DNA of 64,000 nucleotides from JBCCCJ01 sp039029315 (GTDB taxonomy: Bacteria; Bacteroidota; Bacteroidia; J057): assembly GCA_039029315.1 (NCBI GenBank), contig JBCCGK010000058.1, forward strand, positions 8,041 through 72,040, written 5' to 3'. The translations under genes and the position numbers were made by a program. Every line of letters starts with the position of its first letter. Position 1 is the stretch's first letter. Positions 53,911 through 60,838 of the stretch are shown piece after piece. The notes under the pieces are model-generated. The model was not told the DNA's origin, did not search any database, and saw only the letters and a program-made list of their open reading frames with translations.

Positions 53911-56880
53911 ATGACCACTATTCTTCGACTTATTGTATTCTCTGTATTGATAGGATCTATTGCGTGGGCACAAACCCCACAGGGAATCAACTATCAGGCA
54001 GTACTGCGATTGGATGACCAAATCCAAACTGATCCAGTAGACATCACCTTTGAGCTTGCCCGCAAAAGTGACAATCAGCTGGTATATAAAGAGACGCACA
54101 TCAATGTACAGCCTGGAAGCAACTCTGGCCTTGTCAACTTGATTTTGGGCAGTGACAACCCTATTGGAACGCCAGACTTTGATCAGATAGATTGGGGGAT
54201 GGGACCATACGAATTATTGGTCAGTGTACGGGAACTATCTTCTGGCAGCATCTTTACATTTGGGCCTTCGGATCTTCAGAGTGTGGCCTACAGCCTCTAT
54301 GCAGAAAAGGCAGGGAGCGTAGAACAACTGTCTCTCTCGGATCTGGATGATGTCATGCTCAATAATCCTGGAACCAGCCAAGTCCTGACCTGGAATGGGA
54401 GCGTGTGGGAAGCAGCAACGATTACCTCAGCAACATTTACTGCCGGGACCGGAATTTCTATTTCGAATGATGTGATCACCAATACAGACCCTGATCAGAT
54501 CGTGAGCATCGCAGGCAGCGGTTCAGCGACCGTTTCAGGAACCTATCCAAATTTCACTATCGATGCCACAGACTTGGTAGATGATGCTGATGCCGATCCA
54601 GCCAATGAATTACAGCAATTGTCTCTGGTAGGCAACACGCTCAGCATCAACGGATCAGGAGGAAATAGTGTAGTCATCTCTCCTGATGATGCTGATGCTG
54701 ACCCTTCAAATGAACTACAACAATTGTCTTTGAATGGAGATACCCTCAGTATCAATGGAGTAGGAGGGAATAGTGTTGTATTCTCAACAGATGATGTCTT
54801 GACTGATTTGGATGATGATACACGAGTAGCTGTAGAGGAAAATCCTGATGAAGACAAGATTCGCTTTGACATTGCTGGACAAGAAGGCCTCATTCTTCAG
54901 TATGCAGATTCGGCAGGAGCTATGTTGCGGCTGAATCCAGGAGGGACCAATATTTTCGTTGGGGATAGTGCGGGAATGCATACAGTTGTTTCAGGCCAGA
55001 CCTTAGGGCAAAGGAATACATTCATTGGACAGCGAGCAGGAGTTTACAATACCACCGGATACAGAAATACTGGAGTGGGGCGGGCTGCCATGCTCTTTAA
55101 TACAACTGGTAAAAGAAATATTGCCATGGGATATGCTGCATTGGTCTATAATACCATCGGTTCATTCAATGTAGCGATTGGAGATGAATCAATGTTAAAC
55201 AATACTGAAGGGGAATTCAATGTAGCAATAGGCATGAGTGCTATGTATAATAATACCACAGGAAAATATAATACCGCTCTGGGATACGCAACTCTTCTCA
55301 ATAACAAATTTGCCTCCAACAATACAGCCATTGGTAGTTTTGCTCTCCGTTCTGATACCAGTGGGACGAATAACGTAGCCGTAGGGAGTGCTGCCCTTCT
55401 ACAAAATCAGGCAGGGATCGAAAATACTGCCATTGGAGCAAATGCTTCCTACAGCAATATTGTCGGCAATTTTAATACGGTAATCGGAACCTACGCCTTT
55501 TTTCACGGAAAAGGCAATGCCAACACAGCCATCGGCCACTCTGCTTTATACAGCGATACTTCTGGCTTCGCCAATGTCGCCATCGGCAATGCCGCCCTTT
55601 TTTCCAACCAATCAGGACATGAAAATACGGCCATTGGAGTGGATGCCATGAAATTCAACACCAATGGTCATAACAATACAGCAATCGGGAAAGAGGCCCT
55701 CGAAGCCAATACTACTGGATTGTACAATGTCGCACTGGGTACCCGGGCCTTAGAAGCTAACACAACGGGGGGATTCAACACGGCTGTTGGGGTCGATGCA
55801 CTTGCCAATGCTTCGGTTGTTTTTGCCAATACAGCTGTCGGACATGGAGCCTTGCAAAACGATTCGAGTGGATTTGCCAATGTCGCCATCGGCAATGCTT
55901 CTCTCAATGCTAATATTTCAGGCTCAGACAATGTTGGTGTAGGCGTCGATGCCTTGAAATTCAATACAGATGGACATAGCAATACTGCTGTTGGGAAAGA
56001 AGCGCTTGAAGGCAACAGCACAGGCCAATCCAATGTGGCGATAGGAACCCGTGCCATGAAAGCCAATACGATTGGAGTCTTTAACACAGCTATTGGTGTG
56101 GATGTGCTGCTCAATGCAAGCAATTCCATTGCCAACACCGCAGTCGGACATGGAACCTTGCAAAATGATACATCAGGCGTGGCCAATGTCGCGATTGGGA
56201 ATGCAGCCTTGAACCAGAATCTGGAAGGGAATGATAATACAGCCTTGGGAGTAGATGCACTGTTCAACAACTTATCAGGCAATCAAAATACAGCTGTCGG
56301 AAAGTCAGCCCTTACGATTGGGACAGCATTTAACAATGCAACAGCGATTGGCCACGATGCTGAACCCGGAGCTTCCAATCGCGTTCGCCTCGGTAACAAC
56401 AGTGTAAGCTCCATCGGAGGGACAGCCAATTGGAGCAATTTTTCCGATGGACGTTTCAAATTTGCGGTGCAGGAAAACATTCCCGGTCTGGACTTTATTC
56501 TGAAACTTCGGCCTGTCAGCTATCAGCTAGATGTTCATAAACTGGCAGAGTTGTACAAAGAAGATTATGAACCCAATGAAGAAGGACGCCTGATATATGA
56601 GCAACCGGATGCTTTCACCCTCCAAAGTCGTCAGGAAAAAAGCGAGACCAGACAAACAGGATTCATCGCCCAGGAAGTAGAGCAAGCTGCGAAAGATATC
56701 CAATACGATTTCAGTGGAGTGAACCAACCTCAACATGCAGAGGATCACTATAGCGTCAGCTATGCAGAGTTCGTCGTGCCCTTGGTTAAGGCAGTTCAAG
56801 AGCAGCAACGGATGATCCAGGACATGCAGCAGATGATCCAGCAACTTCAATCAGAACTCCACCAACTGAAATCAAAATGA
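53911..56880 (+). CDS. Large repetitive secreted protein with YadA-head-like repeats and peptidase S74 chaperone domain
   Basis: A 989-residue exported protein from the ATG at 53911 (signal peptide MTTILRLIVFSVLIGSIAWA). An N-terminal domain (TPQGINYQAVLR..., to about 140) recurs in the 57585 gene. Next come two copies of a D-D-A-D-A-D-P-x-N-E-L-Q-Q-L-S-L unit (about 227-290). About 25 trimeric-adhesin head-like repeats (N-T-A-[IV]-G-x-x-A-L) fill 370-830. The C-terminus is a peptidase S74 intramolecular chaperone: SDGRFK with candidate catalytic Ser845 and Lys850, TGFIAQEVEQAAKD, and a final coiled coil. It probably trimerises and self-cleaves. It has no T9SS sorting domain of its own. It overlaps the next gene by 4 bp (ATGA). 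Confidence 0.88.
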   Translation: MTTILRLIVFSVLIGSIAWAQTPQGINYQAVLRLDDQIQTDPVDITFELARKSDNQLVYKETHINVQPGSNSGLVNLILGSDNPIGTPDFDQIDWGMGPYELLVSVRELSSGSIFTFGPSDLQSVAYSLYAEKAGSVEQLSLSDLDDVMLNNPGTSQVLTWNGSVWEAATITSATFTAGTGISISNDVITNTDPDQIVSIAGSGSATVSGTYPNFTIDATDLVDDADADPANELQQLSLVGNTLSINGSGGNSVVISPDDADADPSNELQQLSLNGDTLSINGVGGNSVVFSTDDVLTDLDDDTRVAVEENPDEDKIRFDIAGQEGLILQYADSAGAMLRLNPGGTNIFVGDSAGMHTVVSGQTLGQRNTFIGQRAGVYNTTGYRNTGVGRAAMLFNTTGKRNIAMGYAALVYNTIGSFNVAIGDESMLNNTEGEFNVAIGMSAMYNNTTGKYNTALGYATLLNNKFASNNTAIGSFALRSDTSGTNNVAVGSAALLQNQAGIENTAIGANASYSNIVGNFNTVIGTYAFFHGKGNANTAIGHSALYSDTSGFANVAIGNAALFSNQSGHENTAIGVDAMKFNTNGHNNTAIGKEALEANTTGLYNVALGTRALEANTTGGFNTAVGVDALANASVVFANTAVGHGALQNDSSGFANVAIGNASLNANISGSDNVGVGVDALKFNTDGHSNTAVGKEALEGNSTGQSNVAIGTRAMKANTIGVFNTAIGVDVLLNASNSIANTAVGHGTLQNDTSGVANVAIGNAALNQNLEGNDNTALGVDALFNNLSGNQNTAVGKSALTIGTAFNNATAIGHDAEPGASNRVRLGNNSVSSIGGTANWSNFSDGRFKFAVQENIPGLDFILKLRPVSYQLDVHKLAELYKEDYEPNEEGRLIYEQPDAFTLQSRQEKSETRQTGFIAQEVEQAAKDIQYDFSGVNQPQHAEDHYSVSYAEFVVPLVKAVQEQQRMIQDMQQMIQQLQSELHQLKSK
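55522..56290 (+). repeat. 306-bp higher-order tandem repeat inside the S74 protein gene
   Basis: The segment beginning AACACAGCCATCGGCCACTC at 55522 recurs at 55828 and 56134, exactly 306 bp (102 codons, six 17-residue head units) apart each time. Each period encodes NTA[IV]GHxxL...SGxANVAIGNA...GVDA..., and the third copy is partial. This implies recent in-frame duplication by recombination and potential length variation among strains. Confidence 0.85.
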
Positions 56881-57485
56881 AGACACATCAACAAAACGTG
56901 AGTAGCCGGGGGGGCCATCGGTTCGATAAAGGATACAGGGAAAAGCAACGTATTAACCTTTGTTGTACATCCCGAGGTCCACTCCTGGCTATTTTTTTCA
57001 CCATGATAATGGGGTGGATGTCGGTCCCGATTCAGGCCCAGACGCTCACCCTCGAACGATCTGTTCTGGCCAATGCCGGACATCTTCTGCAAGCCAACGA
57101 AGTCAATGCTGCTGGCAGAATGCTGGGCTTCACTCTAGGAGAGGCAGTCATTGGCGCTGAGACGCAATCCAATGCCTATTTGGAGGAAGGATTTTGGGCT
57201 GGGGGACTGTTCATTTCTCCCATGACGAGCATAGGAGGAGAATTGTATGTCAATTCCCGGATTCAGGTATACCCCAACCCAGCTCAAACCTGGATCAACA
57301 TTGAAGGGGAAGCTCGCTTGATAGATCGTGTTCAGCTCTATGATGTCAGAGGACGATTGGTTCTGGATCAGGATCTCCAGGGATCGCAGATATCTGTCGA
57401 AACACTTACTGAAGGGGTATATCAATTGCTCACCCAAGATGTGGAAGGAAATGTGACAGGTACATTCAAGCTGGTGAAGTGGTAA
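56877..57485 (+). CDS. Small secreted protein with T9SS sorting domain, partner of the S74 protein
   Basis: A 202-residue protein whose ATG overlaps the S74 gene stop (ATGA), so translation is coupled. An unusually long basic N-terminus precedes the hydrophobic signal segment (LLAIFFTMIMGWMSVPIQAQ, about 36-55). The middle part (ERSVLANAGHLLQANEVN, MLGFTLGEAVIG, YLEEGFWAGG) has the same layout as the 58901 protein. The C-terminal 80 residues (IQVYPNPAQTWINIEGEA, EGVYQLL) form a type-A T9SS sorting domain that is normally removed and replaced by a lipopolysaccharide anchor. Its coupling to a large partner without a sorting domain suggests it may carry or anchor that partner. Confidence 0.85.
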   Translation: MKTHQQNVSSRGGHRFDKGYREKQRINLCCTSRGPLLAIFFTMIMGWMSVPIQAQTLTLERSVLANAGHLLQANEVNAAGRMLGFTLGEAVIGAETQSNAYLEEGFWAGGLFISPMTSIGGELYVNSRIQVYPNPAQTWINIEGEARLIDRVQLYDVRGRLVLDQDLQGSQISVETLTEGVYQLLTQDVEGNVTGTFKLVKW

Positions 57486-57584
57486 GCCGACTTAGCTCTC
57501 AAGAAATGAATTCATATGCCTCTGATTGATGGGGCCTGCTTTTTCCCTACTGTTTTGATTGTCAACACGTAATCACAAATTAAC

Positions 57585-58898
57585 ATGAACAAAGTAATTA
57601 TGCTGATCCTGTTTGGCTTGTTGAGTATGGGCTCACTCCTCGCCCAAATCCCAACAGGATTCAGCTATCAGGCAGTAGCCAGAGACAGTAACGGAGACTG
57701 TTTGGCCGATCAATTGATTAGCATCCAACTCAGCATCCTGGATGATTCTGCTAGCACAAACCCGATCTATCAAGAATTGTTCTCCAGTGTACAAACAAAT
57801 GGAGTCGGACACTTTCAGGTAGAAATCGGGACCGGAGCCCTTCAGGGAGGCTCTCCTGCTTTCGAAGATCTGAACTGGAATAGGACTGTCCAGAGACGTC
57901 ATTTGAGAATAGAATTGTCGCCCAACAATGATCTGAACCTACAGGAACTAGGGATGACCCAAATCCTTTCCGTTCCTTATGCCAATGCTGCAGCTAATGG
58001 AAAACAATTCAGCAATACGAATGAAGATGAGTTTATCATTTTCTATGGAAAAAATGGGATGTCCAATGCCTCGATTGGTGGATTACCTGATGCGAATGAT
58101 GAACGGAACAATGGTATTCTTCGAATAGCAGGAGATGATGGAACGGAGGCAGTTCGATTATTTGCTCATTCAGCCACCTCAGATCCAGGAAGTTCAGGCT
58201 GGGTTCACATTTTTGGGGAGAATGGCACACGCAACATAGAACTCAGTATGCTGAGTGCGGCCAATTCTCCCAATCATGGTGTCATTCGCCTGAGGGCTGA
58301 TGATGATGTTACCAAAGTAGAGACAGGAGTAGATGTAAATAATGCAGGATTTGCATCATACAGAGGTCCCAATGGTAGTCTGAATATATCCATCAATACC
58401 AGTAGTGTCGGACCCAATTATGGAGATATCAATATTCATGATGATGCTGGGACCTCTCAAGTTGCATTGTATATAGATAATATGGGTCGGGGGATCGTAG
58501 CAGGAGATGTCAAAAACTTCTTCATGGATCATCCTACAAAGCAAGGCAAAGAAATCTGGTATGCCAGCATTGAAGGGCCGGAGGCAGCTGCCTATGAAAG
58601 AGGAACAGCTACTTTGATCAATGGAGAAGCTGAGATCCTCTTCTCAGAGCACTTTGAAATCGTAGCAAATCCTTCAACTATGACAATCATGACCTCTCCC
58701 TGGTCTGCCGAGGCCGAGGGGTTGGCCATCATTGAGCGTACTGAAAAAGGCTTCAAAGTTAAGGAACTCCGTGGAGGCAAAGGCAATTATCAATTCGATT
58801 GGGAAGCCAAAGCCGTCCGAAAAGGCTGGGAAAACTATCAGGTAATTCGGGACAAGGAAAAAGAGCCCTTTGCTAGCCAAAACACAGAAGGTAGATAG
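57585..58898 (+). CDS. Secreted repeat-type protein sharing its N-terminal domain with the S74 protein
   Basis: A 437-residue exported protein (signal peptide MNKVIMLILFGLLSMGSLLAQ). The N-terminal domain (IPTGFSYQAVARDSNGDC..., to about 140) matches that of the S74 protein. The central region (150-310) has beta-rich, Asn/Gly-rich repeats (NNGILRIAGDDG, NHGVIRLRADDD, YGDINIHDDAG). The C-terminal region (KNFFMDHPTKQGKEIWYASI, GPEAAAYERGTATLINGEAE) is a domain common at the end of Bacteroidota surface fibres that lack S74. There is no sorting domain. A small T9SS protein gene starts 2 bp downstream, repeating the organisation of the previous cassette. Confidence 0.8.
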   Translation: MNKVIMLILFGLLSMGSLLAQIPTGFSYQAVARDSNGDCLADQLISIQLSILDDSASTNPIYQELFSSVQTNGVGHFQVEIGTGALQGGSPAFEDLNWNRTVQRRHLRIELSPNNDLNLQELGMTQILSVPYANAAANGKQFSNTNEDEFIIFYGKNGMSNASIGGLPDANDERNNGILRIAGDDGTEAVRLFAHSATSDPGSSGWVHIFGENGTRNIELSMLSAANSPNHGVIRLRADDDVTKVETGVDVNNAGFASYRGPNGSLNISINTSSVGPNYGDINIHDDAGTSQVALYIDNMGRGIVAGDVKNFFMDHPTKQGKEIWYASIEGPEAAAYERGTATLINGEAEILFSEHFEIVANPSTMTIMTSPWSAEAEGLAIIERTEKGFKVKELRGGKGNYQFDWEAKAVRKGWENYQVIRDKEKEPFASQNTEGR

Positions 58899-58900
58899 TC

Positions 58901-59389
58901 ATGAAGCAATTTTTATTCTTCCTTCTACCAGTCCTCCTGTTGTCTATGACTCTTCAGGCCCAGATCACCCAATCGGCCATCAGCAATCTTGGAGGCGAAC
59001 TCAGCAGTGTTGAGCTCAGTCTGATCCACAACATGGGTGATGTGGTCGGCACACACATGGGCAGCGATCCCGAACTGATCCAGGGTTTCGTTCAGTTCTT
59101 CAATTGTGACAATTGTGGGAAACAATTGGTGGATGGGTTGGAAGACGCTTACCTCCATCCAGAGGTGCGTCTCTACCCCAATCCGACAGATGGGCACTTC
59201 CAATTGGAAGGGCCAGCCAGCCACTTGTTTCGCTATGAAATATGGAATGTCCAGGCGCAGATCATGCAAAAGGATCAGTTACCACAAGGAGTGATTGACC
59301 AATCTAATCTTCCTGCGGGAGTCTATCTGATTCACACCTATGGACAAGATGGTCGCTTGACAGCTATTTTGAAGCTGTTCAAGCAGTAA
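58901..59389 (+). CDS. Small secreted protein with T9SS sorting domain, partner of the 57585 product
   Basis: A 162-residue protein with signal peptide MKQFLFFLLPVLLLSMTLQAQ. The mature N-terminus (ISNLGGELSSVELSLIHNMG, PELIQGFVQFF) parallels the 56877 protein (NAGHLLQAN...GFTLGEAVIG...LEEGFWAGG). A CDNCG pair of cysteines precedes the T9SS sorting domain (VRLYPNPTDGHFQLEG, AGVYLIHTYGQDG). It lies 2 bp after the 57585 gene. Together they form a second copy of the 'fibre + small sorting-domain protein' cassette. Confidence 0.85.
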   Translation: MKQFLFFLLPVLLLSMTLQAQITQSAISNLGGELSSVELSLIHNMGDVVGTHMGSDPELIQGFVQFFNCDNCGKQLVDGLEDAYLHPEVRLYPNPTDGHFQLEGPASHLFRYEIWNVQAQIMQKDQLPQGVIDQSNLPAGVYLIHTYGQDGRLTAILKLFKQ

Positions 59390-59572
59390 GAATACACAAG
59401 TCCGGGAGGAGTCTGTCTCCAACATCTCTGGATGAACGCAAAGGCTGAAAGAAGAAGGGCCTCATCGTGAATGAATCCGCCTTATTACGACTCTGTGTTC
59501 TTCCCCGTCTCGATTTTGAGACAACTCCTCCGTTTGCCTATTCCTTTCTTAAACATCTCAAATTCTTACCCA

Positions 59573-60661
59573 ATGAATATGACCATTACCCTGAAATCAT
59601 TTAGCCTGATTCAGGTGGCTTTACTCCTGCCATTGTTAGGGTTCACTCAAGTGAACCTTCAACAAGGACTTGTCTTAGACCTACCATTTTCAGGAAATGC
59701 AAATGATACCAATGTTTCCTTTTTGACAGGTCAGGTAACCAATGCGAGCTTGATCCCTGACAGAGATGGCAATGCCAATAGTGCTTATGCCTTCAATGGA
59801 ATAGATTCCTATATCCTGTATCCACATAGCGAGGTGTACAATTTTGGCCCAACAGATCCCTTTACAATCTCTGTCTGGTTACGGCAAGCACCTAATCAAA
59901 ATGATCTTGGAAGAGGAGATAATGATGTGATCTCCAAATGGGTTGCTGAAAACGGCGGCCTGGAGCCAGGAGATCCACATAATGGTGGCTATCCCTTTGT
60001 GTTTCGCGTCCACAATCAGAGTCATCCAGATAGCTTACATGGACGAGCTGGATTTGCTCGTTGGGATGGATATACATCACAAGGAGGCTGCGAAACAGGT
60101 TCCGGTATTTCGACTTTTGATGGAACAGATCAACAGGATTCTACCTTCCATGATAATCAATGGCATCACTATCTATTTCGAAAAATTGCCAATAATGGCT
60201 TCCTGAATATGTGGGTGGATGGAGAAGATTATGGCCTGCAGGATGATGATACCGGGGATGGGGGAAATTGTACGTCCAAAAATATTTCACCACTGATCCT
60301 TGGTGCCAGACAAAATGGAACGCATCATTTCACGGGAGCAATAGATGATATCCAGATCTGGAATCGCACACTGAATGAAGATGAAATTCAGGCTGTATTT
60401 GGAGGCGTGAACAGCATTGAAAGGGCACTTGCGCTCAACATTACCGTTCAGCCGAACCCTAATAAGGGACACTTTTTGCTGGACTCGCCACATGCGATCA
60501 TAGAATCAGTATTCCTGTATGATCTCGCAGGCCGTTCCCTCCCTGCTGACATCATCTATGCGCAGCATAAAGTAGACATTCACTGCTCTTTCAATGGAAT
60601 CGCTATCCTAAAAGCCCTGACCAGTAAAGGTACGATTCACCAAAAGATTGTATTCGACTAG
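59573..60661 (+). CDS. Secreted LamG-like (concanavalin A fold) protein with T9SS sorting domain
   Basis: A 362-residue protein from the ATG at 59573 (MNMTITLKSFSLIQVALLLPLLGFTQ); 34 upstream codons are ignored. The mature part is a LamG/concanavalin A-like domain, about 30-260: LVLDLPFSGNANDTN, AYAFNGIDSYILYP, FTISVWLRQ, DNQWHHYLFRK, LNMWVDG and GAIDDIQIWNRTLNEDEIQA are the standard motifs. The C-terminus (ITVQPNPNKGHFLLDSP, KIVFD) is a T9SS sorting domain. It probably binds a glycan or surface ligand. It stands between the fibre cassettes and the eCIS-effector-like gene. Confidence 0.85.
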   Translation: MNMTITLKSFSLIQVALLLPLLGFTQVNLQQGLVLDLPFSGNANDTNVSFLTGQVTNASLIPDRDGNANSAYAFNGIDSYILYPHSEVYNFGPTDPFTISVWLRQAPNQNDLGRGDNDVISKWVAENGGLEPGDPHNGGYPFVFRVHNQSHPDSLHGRAGFARWDGYTSQGGCETGSGISTFDGTDQQDSTFHDNQWHHYLFRKIANNGFLNMWVDGEDYGLQDDDTGDGGNCTSKNISPLILGARQNGTHHFTGAIDDIQIWNRTLNEDEIQAVFGGVNSIERALALNITVQPNPNKGHFLLDSPHAIIESVFLYDLAGRSLPADIIYAQHKVDIHCSFNGIAILKALTSKGTIHQKIVFD

Positions 60662-60838
60662 TGGGCTTTATGAACTATGGAAGGAGGAAATAACGAAAGA
60701 GGAGGAAAAACATCGAGCATGGCCCCAATTATTTCTTGCTCAACAACCACTTGCACACACACAATCCAAGAGGTCGCGCCATGATTGGCGTGACTCTTTT
60801 GTTCTATATCGGAATGACATCTCAAAACACGAATCCTA

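Noticed and set aside
55668..56282. 204-codon minus-strand frame with repeats
   Set aside because: Antisense of the head repeats in the S74 gene.
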